A program made the translations under genes and the position numbers. Shown here one piece after another: positions 1 to 8,338 of a DNA stretch of 64,000 bases (positions are counted from its first letter, which is position 1; the number at the start of each line of letters is the position of its first letter). The notes beneath the pieces are model-generated. The model had not been told where the DNA came from and did no database searches. It saw only the letters and a program-made list of their open reading frames with translations. Source of the DNA: Flavobacterium aciduliphilum (GTDB lineage: Bacteria; Bacteroidota; Bacteroidia; Flavobacteriales; Flavobacteriaceae); contig NZ_QLSZ01000001.1 of NCBI RefSeq assembly GCF_003268855.1, positions 505,859 to 569,858 on the forward strand, read 5' to 3'.

Positions 1-156
1 TTCAGCATAACATCGGCTTTTAAAAATTAGATTAATTTTCAATTTTTTGCGTTGTTTCTTCTGAATTGCAGATGTGCCTCGCTACGCTCCGCCCATTAAA
101 TTTTTCAAAAGAAAAAAAGAAAAAAAAGAAAGCCATTAGTCTAGTGGAGGGTTTCA

Positions 157-293
157 AAAAAGCAAGTTTTTCAGAAAAAATACTACCCGATACGTGATTG
201 AAAACGGTAGCGTCTAATCAGAAGTAAAATATCTTTCGAAACTGTTTGGGTGGAGATTTTTTCTGAAACCCGAAGGGCTTGAACTTGCTTTTT
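157..293. repeat. Two-part inverted repeat
   Basis: Arms 157-168 and 282-293 are perfect complements (12 bp). Arms 169-181 and 256-268 are perfect complements (13 bp). The right arms are separated by a 13-base insertion at 269-281, so the folded form would have one bulge. Confidence 0.8.
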
Positions 294-422
294 AGAATGC
301 CTGGAACTTATCTTTGCTCTCTTTTTTTTTATTTTTTGTTTTGAATATCCAATCAGAATGTACTTGTTTAATAAGATTTTATCTAAAGTAATGGGAGTTG
401 ATTTGAAAGATAGACGTCTTCG

Positions 423-512
423 GAAAGGGTATCAAATTCTTTGGATGGATGAATAAACCAAATCATAAAATATACAAGCTATTTATCCAGCCAAAGAATT
501 TGATACTCTTTC
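423..512. repeat. Long inverted repeat (22-bp arms)
   Basis: Arm 423-444 pairs with 491-512 at 21 of 22 positions. Pairing continues inward with a few mismatches for about ten more bases, giving a stem of over 30 bp and a loop of about 20. Confidence 0.8.
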
Positions 513-703
513 ATGGATTTGATTTTTGAGGATGCCTAAGCGTATTTATGAACTGATAATTATGAATTATGAATGTGCTTGTTTTAAAAAATGGGAAGCA
601 TCTTCAAAAAACAATGCATTATACTACCGAGTGCGATTTGGCAGTAGCGCAAAGGGTATCATTTTTTATTTGCTTATTGGGATGTTTCTGATTGCTTTTG
701 TGG

Positions 704-789
704 AAAAGCTGATGCCTGAAATTCAGTTGACAGTCGCAGTGTTCAGTATGCTGCGGATTATCTTAAAAAACGGTATGGCATCAGCTTTT
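704..789. repeat. Inverted repeat (13-bp arms)
   Basis: Arms 704-716 (AAAAGCTGATGCC) and 777-789 are perfect complements, separated by 60 bases. Confidence 0.75.
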
Positions 790-862
790 TCGCTGGAGCA
801 ATAACTGTGGGGTTTCTGGCAAATAAAAAATGATGCTCTTACTGGGAATTTTGGTTTTGTGG

Positions 863-920
863 GTAATAAAATGGCTTTTACCATCGGCAAATTAACTGAG
901 ATTAAAAGCCATTTTATTAC
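863..920. repeat. Perfect inverted repeat (18-bp arms)
   Basis: Arms 863-880 (GTAATAAAATGGCTTTTA) and 903-920 are perfect complements around a 22-base loop. Weaker pairing continues outside the arms. Confidence 0.85.
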
Positions 921-1053
921 TTACAAAAGCAATTAAAACACTTCCTATTTAACCACAATGCTGATAAAAACAGTTAACGTGTACGTTCTTAAAAGCAATT
1001 ATAACCGTATACTTTCCGATGAAATGGTGAACGTTGTTAAAGACAGTGGCGAA

Positions 1054-1107
1054 GGACGGTTTTTTTCTATGCAGGCTGGTGCGAGGAAGCATAGAAAAAA
1101 GTTGTCC
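1054..1107. repeat. Inverted repeat (12-bp arms plus outer GGAC/GTCC)
   Basis: Arms 1061-1072 and 1089-1100 are perfect complements with a 16-base loop. Outside a small internal loop, GGAC (1054-1057) can also pair with GTCC (1104-1107). Confidence 0.8.
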
Positions 1108-1143
1108 TGGAGCCACTGGCAAGCGCGTTGGGTGAGCGGCTTT

Positions 1144-1228
1144 TTTACATAATGTTATTATAGTGCATCTGTGATTTTGATTAGTAGCAGGATAGTTCTT
1201 TATGCACTATAATGCCACATTATGTAAA
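1144..1228. repeat. Two-part inverted repeat
   Basis: Arms 1144-1154 and 1218-1228 pair over 11 bp, and 1157-1168 pairs with 1202-1213 over 12 bp. The only interruption is an internal loop of 2 against 4 bases. Confidence 0.85.
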
Positions 1229-1240
1229 GAAGCTTTGGAA

Positions 1241-1312
1241 AAAAAAAATACTGGCATGAGTCGCTTTGCGAACGCGTTTTTGTTCCAAAAACCATGACAG
1301 TAATTTTTTTTT
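1241..1312. repeat. Imperfect inverted repeat
   Basis: An A-run followed by TACTGGCATG (1249-1258) is complementary, with a few mismatches, to CATGACAGTAA followed by a T-run (1293-1312). Confidence 0.65.
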
Positions 1313-1327
1313 GAGCGTTGGGAAGGA

Positions 1328-1390
1328 GTGGCAACAGAAAACCTAAAACGTCAATTTAGTACAGAACTAAAAATTTTATTTTGCTATTGA
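1328..1390 (+). other. Short open frame MATENLKRQF..., possible gene remnant
   Basis: A 20-codon frame with a GTG start directly after AAGGA. It resembles the frame at 15640 in DNA and protein (MATENLKRQF against MAIENLNRQF) and then diverges. It lies just right of the hairpin array. Confidence 0.25.
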
Positions 1391-1441
1391 TAAAATAATT
1401 ATAAAGTATAAGAATTTCATAAAAAATACACATGCAATTAT

Positions 1442-3436
1442 TTAGAGAATTATTGATAAGTTCACAAAAAAGTTTCTTCCCATTCTAGGAAAATTATTCC
1501 AATCAGAATAGGTTGAATAATAAGTATCGAATATATTTTCAATTCCAAATTTCGTAATTAATTTACTTTTATTGAAGTTGAATTTATATCCGAAATTGGC
1601 ATTAATTATTGCGTAATCGGGCGTTTTATCTTCGCCATAAACGGCACTAAAATTGGTTTGTTTTGCATTTCCTTGAAGTACAACTTCTGATGAGAATTTA
1701 TCTTTTGCAAACGCCAATGATGTTGAATAATTCAATGGACTTATGAAAGGCAAATTCACATTATCAAAATCTTTTCCTCTACTATAAACCAACTGCGAAT
1801 TCCATTTAAACTGTTTAGAAAATTTGAATTCAGAAGTTAAACTTACATTGAAAATAGTTGCATAATCAAGTGCTGTATAAATTTTTACACCAGTTGCACC
1901 AATTGTCATTGGAACCAAACTTGCATCAGGTTTTCCAACAATATAATTGGAAATATGAAAATATGAGGATGCCATTTTGATGTTTATTTTTTCCTTTTTC
2001 AAACCTACAAAAGCATTTCCTTCTAACGATTTTTCATTTTTTAAATTTGGATTTCCGATGTTCTCATAATTTTCAAAACTATTGAACAAATAAAACCCAT
2101 AAGCTTCTGTTACAGAAGGCGCTCTTTCGCCAAAAGCTGCACCAAATCCATATTCTAAACCATTTTCTGAATAATTATAATTTCCCGAAAAACTTTTTAG
2201 AAATCGGTCTTTTTTCGCTTTCATTTCTGGATAAAATATTTGCAAACTATTCAATCCAAATTGGCTTTCAACTTTATTGGAATGGCTTCCAACAGATGCA
2301 GAAAATTTCAAACTAGAATGACAATTCAAAGCATAATTATCTTCTAAAAACAAACCATTGTAAAAAGTACTAATATCGGGCCAAGTCAACATAAACATGA
2401 GATTTTCATTTGGATTAGCTGGATACATGGTCATTTCTGCCAAAGATTTGTTATAAAACGAATTCAAATTCAATAATAAATTATGACTTTCATGTTTGGC
2501 ATTAATTTTAGAATAATAACCATAGGTTTTACTCCAACCTGGCATATCCATGTGAATTGGTACAAAAGGGCGTCTGGTGTCATCCATTCGGTGCATTATT
2601 GTATTGAAATAGAATTTAGTTTCCCAATTGGTTACAATAGAATTTAATGGTGCGTATTCATATTTTAAAGAATTAATAATAGCTTCGGCAATAGAAACAT
2701 CCATAGGCAAAGCAGGATAACCAACATTGGTAGATTTATCATAAATTAGTGAACCTTCTATCAATTTGTTTTTGCTTAATTTAAAACCTGAAGTTGCTGA
2801 AAAATTCATTTTTCTGAATTGCGAAAACAGTACTTCTTGATTGTTTCCTGCTTTGTAATTTTCTGCATCACGCAACATAAAATCAGTATCTACATAAAAC
2901 AACTTATTTGCATAATTTATAGCTGTACCAATGATTTTTTGTTGGTTATTGCTTTCAAAACCTGAATTCAAATTGAAATCCCATTTTTTATTTCCGAAGC
3001 TATTTTGGTTTCTTTTTAAATCAATCGAACCGCCAATTGTACTTCCAAAACAAGCGCCTTCTTGACCTGAACAAATCGTAGCTTCTGATAAATTAGAAAC
3101 TTCAACATAAGAAGTTATCGGATCCATTTTATCGGTACATGCACCAAAAATTCGCATTCCGTCAATAGTTATCAAAGTTCTTTCAGTTGGCATAGAATTG
3201 ATAATTGGTTCCCATGCATAAGCGCCACGTTTAATCATGTCAACTTTTGCAGATTTTTGCAAATAATCATCAATTGAAGTCAATGTTTTGGATTGTTTAT
3301 CAGTAATTTGAGCTTTCTTTCCAATAATAATAACCTCTTCCATTTGAAGTGGTTTCAAGGTGTCTTTACTTGTCTCTTGAGCGAAAACATTAGAAAAAAG
3401 AGGAACTAAAAAAACTGTAAATAGTATTTTTTTCAT
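1442..3436 (-). CDS. oprC: TonB-dependent outer-membrane copper receptor, OprC/NosA-like
   Basis: An outer-membrane TonB-dependent channel of 664 residues with a signal peptide (MKKILFTVFL...FAQ), a plug domain and a long beta-barrel. In OprC of Pseudomonas a CxxxM motif in the plug and an HxM motif in the barrel bind copper. The plug here has C100-TDK-M104 and the barrel has H282-R-M284, so copper uptake is the best reading; NosA/OprC proteins are known to accompany nitrous oxide reductase, which needs 12 Cu per dimer. It is the last gene of a unit led by a small Cys protein and a Met-rich lipoprotein. The family (TonB receptor) is certain; the substrate is inferred from motifs and context. 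Confidence 0.8.
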   Translation of the reverse strand: MKKILFTVFLVPLFSNVFAQETSKDTLKPLQMEEVIIIGKKAQITDKQSKTLTSIDDYLQKSAKVDMIKRGAYAWEPIINSMPTERTLITIDGMRIFGACTDKMDPITSYVEVSNLSEATICSGQEGACFGSTIGGSIDLKRNQNSFGNKKWDFNLNSGFESNNQQKIIGTAINYANKLFYVDTDFMLRDAENYKAGNNQEVLFSQFRKMNFSATSGFKLSKNKLIEGSLIYDKSTNVGYPALPMDVSIAEAIINSLKYEYAPLNSIVTNWETKFYFNTIMHRMDDTRRPFVPIHMDMPGWSKTYGYYSKINAKHESHNLLLNLNSFYNKSLAEMTMYPANPNENLMFMLTWPDISTFYNGLFLEDNYALNCHSSLKFSASVGSHSNKVESQFGLNSLQIFYPEMKAKKDRFLKSFSGNYNYSENGLEYGFGAAFGERAPSVTEAYGFYLFNSFENYENIGNPNLKNEKSLEGNAFVGLKKEKINIKMASSYFHISNYIVGKPDASLVPMTIGATGVKIYTALDYATIFNVSLTSEFKFSKQFKWNSQLVYSRGKDFDNVNLPFISPLNYSTSLAFAKDKFSSEVVLQGNAKQTNFSAVYGEDKTPDYAIINANFGYKFNFNKSKLITKFGIENIFDTYYSTYSDWNNFPRMGRNFFVNLSIIL

Positions 3437-3450
3437 TTGAGTTTAAATTT

Positions 3451-3486
3451 AAAAAGGCCAAAAACCAAATTGAATTTGACCTTTTT
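3451..3486 (-). terminator. Possible attenuator hairpin before the TonB receptor gene
   Basis: Segments 3451-3462 and 3475-3486 form a 12-bp stem with one mismatch, followed by T-rich sequence on the minus strand. It lies between the lipoprotein gene and the receptor gene and could lower read-through. Confidence 0.45.
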
Positions 3487-3498
3487 ATATTATTTAAA

Positions 3499-4350
3499 TT
3501 AGAATTCAAAATCAAAGTAAATACTACTTGAAGTTACAGTATCTGAAATTGCTTCACCTTTTACAATTGTACCATCGGCTGTTGCTAATTGAAGATTGAT
3601 TTTCCAATAACCTGTCATAGTTAACGACATTTTTCCATTGTACAAATCACCAGCGACTGATTGCGTTGGATTTACATTATTTGGAGAACTGTGATTTCCC
3701 ATACTTGGCATTCTTGGGTCAATTTTCACAGTATAACCATCTACAACAGGAAAAGTCATCATGTCTTGCATTTTCCACACACCAACAGTCATATCATTTA
3801 CAGCAACTTTTGGATGATGTGGTTCAACATAAGCAACAATATATTTCATTCCATCAGAGCCAGTAAAAGTCTCTACTCTTCTTTCTGACGAAGCTGGAAC
3901 ATCAATAACAGAAGTAGTTGTGTAAGCGGTTCCATTAATAGTATAATCGATTTTTAAATCCCAATATTCAGTTGTATTTTGTGCCATTTGAAATACGATA
4001 TAACCTTCATATAAAGTTCCATCAGCAGCTATTTTTTCAACTTCAGAATTTGGACAAGAATGCGTCATCATTGCCATGTGCATCAGAGGCATCCATGAAA
4101 CTTGGGCATTTTTCACATATTGCCCTGTGTTATTGTCTTTTATTCTTAATTTAATTTCGTTAAATCCTTGTTCAACACCCATATGAGAATACAATTCAAT
4201 AGTGTGCGTTGTGTTTGTGATTTCTTTAAATTTTGATAATCCTTCTAATTCATCAACAGCTGGAGTTATTACTTCTTCATCTTTAGAACAAGATGTAAAA
4301 GCTAGCGCCATAATTAAAATGGCGAAAATATTTTTTAATTGCGTTTTCAT
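3499..4350 (-). CDS. Met/His-rich lipoprotein with two tandem Ig-like (YtkA/FixH-type) domains
   Basis: A 283-residue lipoprotein: the signal peptide ends at a lipobox (ALAFTSC). Two similar halves follow. The first holds MPLMHMAMMTHSCPN and the second DPRMPSMGNHSSPN, each a Met/His cluster before a short Gly-Asn segment leading into the strand that ends each half. Such clusters often bind copper outside the cytoplasm. The gene lies between a small Cys protein and the OprC-like receptor, in one transcription direction, so a role in copper capture or delivery to NosZ/NirK is plausible. The exact function is not known to me. Confidence 0.65.
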   Translation of the reverse strand: MKTQLKNIFAILIMALAFTSCSKDEEVITPAVDELEGLSKFKEITNTTHTIELYSHMGVEQGFNEIKLRIKDNNTGQYVKNAQVSWMPLMHMAMMTHSCPNSEVEKIAADGTLYEGYIVFQMAQNTTEYWDLKIDYTINGTAYTTTSVIDVPASSERRVETFTGSDGMKYIVAYVEPHHPKVAVNDMTVGVWKMQDMMTFPVVDGYTVKIDPRMPSMGNHSSPNNVNPTQSVAGDLYNGKMSLTMTGYWKINLQLATADGTIVKGEAISDTVTSSSIYFDFEF

Positions 4351-4464
4351 TTTTTATTAATTAAAGTCTATAGAATAGCGTGTCAGTAAAGAGTTTTCTT
4401 TATGACATTTTTGGATATGAAAATCCTGTCAATTCAAAATAATTGAATCGATTTCTAATAAAAT

Positions 4465-4842
4465 TTAAGAAATAAAAGTTGGTGGATGAAATACAGAACA
4501 ACCATTCAAGTGAAAGTAAAGATTAGAATAGTTGTCGTTAATTGATGACTTATTTTGAAAATAAATTTGTTCAACAACTAATGATTTGATTTCTTGAAAA
4601 AACAACACTTCAACTTCTTGTTTAGAATTGTCTTTTTTATCTGAATTTAAAGGCTTTTCACCTTCAGAAGCAATGGCTAATTCTTTTTTCAAATGACATT
4701 TTCCACAACATTTAAGTTCGGGTTTGTTTTTGTTTTCACAGAGCACTTTTGAAATGTATTCATAGTTAACAACATAATCAATAACTGGGGTTATCGGCTT
4801 TAGAATTATTGCAAATATTATTATGAGTACTAATTTTTTCAC
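4465..4842 (-). CDS. Small exported Cys-rich protein, copper-cluster associated
   Basis: A 125-residue protein with an N-terminal hydrophobic segment, then the motif ELKCCGKCHLKKEL and a C-terminal HPPTF. Short proteins of this kind often lead TonB-receptor/lipoprotein sets in Bacteroidota, but I cannot name a function. The CCxxC-H cluster suggests metal binding. Its start lies only a few bases from a -7 box (reverse complement of 4847-4854, TAAATTTG), so its mRNA would be nearly leaderless. That box is 34 bp from the palindrome at 4877-4892. Confidence 0.6.
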   Translation of the reverse strand: MKKLVLIIIFAIILKPITPVIDYVVNYEYISKVLCENKNKPELKCCGKCHLKKELAIASEGEKPLNSDKKDNSKQEVEVLFFQEIKSLVVEQIYFQNKSSINDNYSNLYFHLNGCSVFHPPTFIS

Positions 4843-4876
4843 GATACAAATTTACATTAAGAAAATTACCTTTTTA

Positions 4877-4892
4877 TATGATTCTGGTCATA
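4877..4892. promoter_or_regulatory. Crp/Fnr-type palindrome serving two divergent promoters
   Basis: The sequence is TATGA-TTCTGG-TCATA. A -7 box TAACTTTG (4915-4922) lies 34 bp to the right, centre to centre, facing the Crp/Fnr gene. A second box, TAAATTTG on the minus strand (4847-4854), lies 34 bp to the left, facing the copper genes. The symmetry suggests activation of both units and auto-activation of the regulator. Confidence 0.75.
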
Positions 4893-4932
4893 ATTTTAGT
4901 AATTTTATAAAAATTAACTTTGTAACCATAAG

Positions 4933-5577
4933 TTGGAAATGCTAGTAATCAAAGCAATTTCAAACTTAAAAAGCTCGAAATCAATTATGCAAATAGATTT
5001 AGATTTACTGTTTTCTTGGGGTGCCATTGCTAAAGAATATAAGAAAAATGAAGTGATTTTTGATGAAGAAGAAATGGCTAATTTTTATTTTCAAATAATA
5101 GAAGGAAGCGTAAGAATGTTCAATTCAAACGATGAAGGAAAAGAATTTACACAAGGATATTTTTCCAATGGGCAAAGTTTTGGAGAGCCACCACTGTTTA
5201 TTGACGAAAGTTATCCAGCTACTGCAGTAGCTTTTCAAGATTCTAAAATAGTGAAGTTGTCAAAAGATAAATTCTTGAAGATTTTGGACGAATATTCATC
5301 CATTCAGAAGCAATTTTTGAATTTAATGGCACATAGAATTCACTCAAAAACTAAAACTTCTAAAGACATCATCAATCAAAAGCCTGAATTTAGAATTATT
5401 GCATTTTTAAACGCTCACAAAAAAGGTTCTGATTGTAAAATCAAAGAATTAGTTCCTTTTACTCGACAAGAAATTGCCAATTTTACAGGTCTACGGGTTG
5501 AAACAGTGATAAGAGCTTTTGCAAAAATGAAAGTAGATAAAAAAATTGACATCATAAATCATAAAATATATTTCTAA
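4933..5577 (+). CDS. Crp/Fnr-family transcription regulator
   Basis: A 214-residue regulator with an N-terminal cyclic-nucleotide-binding fold (about residues 25-135, ending in EPPLF and a dimer helix) and a C-terminal winged helix. The recognition helix is about RVETVIRAF, resembling the RETVxR type of CRP. This fits the local palindrome TATGA-N6-TCATA, which has CRP spacing. There is no Cys cluster for an Fe-S centre, so it is not an Fnr oxygen sensor of the classical kind; NO or haem sensing as in DNR/NnrR proteins is possible. The start may really be M19 (4987, MQIDLDLL), which is where family members usually begin. The stop overlaps the next ATG (TAATG). Confidence 0.85.
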   Translation: MEMLVIKAISNLKSSKSIMQIDLDLLFSWGAIAKEYKKNEVIFDEEEMANFYFQIIEGSVRMFNSNDEGKEFTQGYFSNGQSFGEPPLFIDESYPATAVAFQDSKIVKLSKDKFLKILDEYSSIQKQFLNLMAHRIHSKTKTSKDIINQKPEFRIIAFLNAHKKGSDCKIKELVPFTRQEIANFTGLRVETVIRAFAKMKVDKKIDIINHKIYF

Positions 5578-6818
5578 TGCATTTTAACAGCAAATTCTGG
5601 TTGAAATTTTCGTTAATTAATCTTTTAATTGTCGCTCTATTAGGACTTTTAATGCGTTATAAAATTGGTTTTGAATTTCCTTTTTTTGATCAAAAACACT
5701 TACAACATTCACATTCTCATTTTGCTTTTTCAGGCTGGATTAGCCATGCTTTAATGGTATTAATGATTGGATTTTTAGAGAAAAGAATAAAGAAAATAGA
5801 AAATAGATTTTTAGAAAAATACAATAAAGTATTAATTGCCAATTTGATTTGTGCTTATGGAATGTTGGTCTTTTTCATTATTCAAGGTTATGGTTTGTTT
5901 TCGATTGTTTTTTCAACTTCTTCGATTGTAGTTGCTTGCGCTTTTGCTTATTATTTTATTAAAGATTTGAAGTTGATTTCAAACAATGATTTGTCTAAAA
6001 ATTGGTTCAAAGCAGCACTTTTTTTCAATGTAATTTCGTCACTAGGAACTTTTGTTTTGGCTTATATGATGGTTACTAAAAACATTCATCAAGAAGAATA
6101 TTTAGCATCAATTTATTACTATTTACATTTTCAATATAACGGCTGGTTTTTCTTTGCTTGTATGGGATTGTTGTTTTCTTTTTTGCAATTAAAATCAGAT
6201 GATAATCCGTTTTTTAAGAATGTTTTCAAATTGTTTTTTGCAGCTTGTATTCCAGCTTATTTTCTTTCTACACTTTGGTTGGATTTGCCGATTTGGATTT
6301 ACATTCTAACTGTAATTGCGGCTTTTATTCAAGTTTATTCTTGGTTTAGATTTTTAATTATTATTATCAAATCCAAACGAGAATTTATTGAAAATTTTCC
6401 GTTCTTTTTGAGATACATTTTGCTTTTTGTTGGATTTGCATTAAGTGTGAAATTCTTGCTTCAACTGGGCTCAACAATTCCGGCTATTAGTCAATTGGCT
6501 TTTGGATTTAGACCGATTGTAATTGCTTATTTGCATTTGGTTTTGTTGGCAATTATTTCGTTGTTTTTGTTGTTTTACATTTATGCCAATCACTTGATTC
6601 ATTTCAACCAACCAATAAAAATCGGATTAATTATCTTCTCAATAGGCGTTTTGATAAACGAAATAATTTTAGCGATTCAAGGTATTGCATCGTTTAGTTA
6701 TACTGTAATTCCGTTTGCCAATGAAATGCTTTTTGGAGCTGCAATTATTCTTGTTTCAGGAATTGGAATAACTGCTTATTATTCAATAAAAAAAGTTAAA
6801 AATCATCCATTATTATGA
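5577..6818 (+). CDS. Polytopic membrane protein, haem-copper-oxidase/NnrS-like
   Basis: A 413-residue protein with about 12 hydrophobic helices. Helix 2 starts with a His cluster (HLQHSHSHFAFSGW), comparable to the haem-ligand helix of NorB. A later helix has LHFQYNGWFFF and the helix before last AYLHLVLL, at places where NorB carries an FeB ligand and a haem ligand. The HH pair of true oxidases is missing. It is translationally coupled to the Crp/Fnr gene (stop TAA overlaps its ATG), so it may act in NO or haem-related sensing or tolerance, as proposed for NnrS. The family placement is my inference. Confidence 0.55.
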   Translation: MHFNSKFWLKFSLINLLIVALLGLLMRYKIGFEFPFFDQKHLQHSHSHFAFSGWISHALMVLMIGFLEKRIKKIENRFLEKYNKVLIANLICAYGMLVFFIIQGYGLFSIVFSTSSIVVACAFAYYFIKDLKLISNNDLSKNWFKAALFFNVISSLGTFVLAYMMVTKNIHQEEYLASIYYYLHFQYNGWFFFACMGLLFSFLQLKSDDNPFFKNVFKLFFAACIPAYFLSTLWLDLPIWIYILTVIAAFIQVYSWFRFLIIIIKSKREFIENFPFFLRYILLFVGFALSVKFLLQLGSTIPAISQLAFGFRPIVIAYLHLVLLAIISLFLLFYIYANHLIHFNQPIKIGLIIFSIGVLINEIILAIQGIASFSYTVIPFANEMLFGAAIILVSGIGITAYYSIKKVKNHPLL

Positions 6819-6829
6819 TTGCACTCATA
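6814..6829 (+). promoter_or_regulatory. Crp/Fnr-type palindrome upstream of the fasciclin gene
   Basis: The sequence is TATGA-TTGCAC-TCATA; it overlaps the stop codon of the preceding gene. A degenerate -7 box (GTACTTTG, 6851-6858) is 33 bp downstream, centre to centre. Confidence 0.65.
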
Positions 6830-6884
6830 AAATAACTGTTTCATAATTAAGTACTTTGCTAGTATAAACCAAGTATTTAATATT

Positions 6885-7439
6885 ATGAAAAAATCAATTA
6901 AATTATTACTATTAGTAAGCTTACTTTCTTTTGTTGGATGCAAAAACGTAGAACAATCAACATCTGCATCTACAACCGAAAACACCGAAACAAAAGCTAC
7001 AGGTCAAGAAGGAGTTGTTGATGATACATCAGCAAGAAATATTGTTCAAACTGCAATTGGAAGCAAAGATCACACAACTTTAGTAGCAGCTGTAAAAGCA
7101 GCTGATTTGGTAACTTCTTTGAGTAATGCTGGACCATTTACAGTTTTTGCACCAACCAATGCTGCTTTTGACAAACTTCCAAAAGGAACTGTTGACAATT
7201 TATTAAAACCTGAAAACAAAGAAAAATTAACCAATATTCTTGGTTATCACACTTATGTTGGTTCGCTTAAAACAGAATATATGCAAGACGGACAAGAGTT
7301 TGATATGGTTTTTGGCGGAAAAGTGAAAATCACTAAAAAAGGCGATAAAACTTTTGTAAACGGCTCTGAAATTGTAGCTTCTATTCCAACTGCAAACGGT
7401 ATGATTCACGTTATTGGAGACGTTCTTCTTCCAAAATAA
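6885..7439 (+). CDS. Fasciclin-domain lipoprotein
   Basis: A 184-residue protein with a lipoprotein signal (LLSFVGC), a Ser/Thr-rich linker to about residue 45, and one fasciclin (FAS1) domain. The FAS1 motifs are visible: TVFAPTNAAFDKLP and, near the end, NGMIHVIGDVLLP. FAS1 domains mediate adhesion or protein contacts at the cell surface. Its role in denitrification is unknown, but it has its own copy of the regulon palindrome. A strong terminator follows. Confidence 0.85.
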   Translation: MKKSIKLLLLVSLLSFVGCKNVEQSTSASTTENTETKATGQEGVVDDTSARNIVQTAIGSKDHTTLVAAVKAADLVTSLSNAGPFTVFAPTNAAFDKLPKGTVDNLLKPENKEKLTNILGYHTYVGSLKTEYMQDGQEFDMVFGGKVKITKKGDKTFVNGSEIVASIPTANGMIHVIGDVLLPK

Positions 7440-7483
7440 ACCAATTATTAATTCAAATTGTAGTTTTTCTTTAATTTAAAGTC

Positions 7484-7517
7484 AAAAAGCGTGAATTGTC
7501 GTAATTCACGCTTTTTT
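7484..7517. terminator. Rho-independent terminator (bidirectional)
   Basis: Arms AGCGTGAATT and AATTCACGCT with loop GTCGT are flanked by A-run and T-run. It separates the convergent fasciclin and ric transcription units. Confidence 0.9.
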
Positions 7518-7539
7518 AATGCAATTTTGGAAGAATTAT

Positions 7540-8271
7540 TTAATCTAAAACATTGAACCTTTCTTCTAATTCAACTGCTTTATGAAACAGAATGTTGTTT
7601 TCAAGATGAATGTGTTTGTGTAAATCTTGTTCGTATTCTTTTAGCATTGCAAATGTTACTTTATAAGTTTCACAAGCATTTATTGGTGGATCGTATTCAT
7701 TAGTTAATGCTGAAATTTTAACAAACAAATCGCCTTCCGTTTCGTGATCTTGTTTCAACATTGCAATCGGATTTTAAACTGTTCCAAAACCTGGTTGTTG
7801 GATAGTTTCGTTGTTTTTGATGGCGTTTGTCATTGTTTTGATGAATGGAAATAAAACCACTTCTTCTTTTTGCAAATGATTTAGCAATTCACTTGAAGCA
7901 ATTTTGAATAGATTATTAATTTCAAACAATTCAGGATGTCTTTCGCCGTGAACTTTGCACAATTTATCCAAATACATCAATAAAACAGGTGTTTTAGATT
8001 CGATATATTCGTGATGTGTTTCTAATATATAATCAATTAATAAATTAGGTGAAAACGATTTAAAATCTATTTCTGATGATGAATTGGTGTTTAAAACTGC
8101 ATTAATTTCATTTTCCATTTTATTTACATCTAAACCTTTTGCTTCACAAACTTCGTCAAGTGTTTTATTACCTTTACAGCAAAAATCGATTTTATATTTT
8201 GAAAAAAGTGCAGCAGTTCTGAAGTCTTGCGCCACAAATTCTCCAATGGTGTTTTTTTGTAATGTGTCCAT
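7540..8271 (-). pseudogene. ric: Iron-sulfur cluster repair protein RIC (ScdA/YtfE), interrupted by one in-frame stop
   Basis: RIC proteins are di-iron proteins that repair Fe-S clusters after NO damage. The first 165 codons give the ScdA N-terminal domain (IDFCCKGN, Cys31-Cys32) and most of the hemerythrin-like domain. At 7774-7776 a TAA stop occurs, and the same frame then resumes without shift (NPIAMLKQDHETEGD...) to the natural end, HIHLENN. The intact copy at 17928 has Asn at this place (GTV-N-NPIA). So this is a single nonsense change, or a base-call error. Any shortened product would lack the last His/Glu metal ligands. Confidence 0.85.
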
Positions 8272-8316
8272 ATTTTTAAATTTTTATCAAAAGTATTCTA
8301 AAGTAAAATCAAAAAA

Positions 8317-8332
8317 TATGAGTTAAATCATA
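8317..8332 (-). promoter_or_regulatory. Crp/Fnr-type palindrome upstream of ric
   Basis: The sequence is TATGA-GTTAAA-TCATA on the plus strand. A perfect -7 box on the minus strand (TACTTTTG, 8288-8295) is 33 bp away toward the ric gene. Confidence 0.75.
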
Positions 8333-8338
8333 AAGAAG

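Larger units (their letters stand above)
1..1441. other. Non-coding region rich in long inverted repeats
   Basis: No convincing gene is present. The two longest open frames (TTG at 526 to 804, and 958 to 1152) have no recognisable family and run across the hairpins listed separately, so I do not call them. Seven long inverted repeats fall between 157 and 1312, and a short frame at 1328-1390 resembles one at 15640. This may be part of a mobile element or a structured RNA locus; its nature is unknown. Confidence 0.6.

Noticed and set aside
526..804. Open frame of 92 codons from a TTG start
   Set aside because: No family resemblance, and it runs through the stem at 704-789; more likely incidental in a structured region.
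157..920. CRISPR array
   Set aside because: The inverted repeats have different sequences and irregular spacing; there are no identical direct repeats and no cas genes.
958..1152. Open frame of 64 codons
   Set aside because: It overlaps two hairpins and has no recognisable domain.
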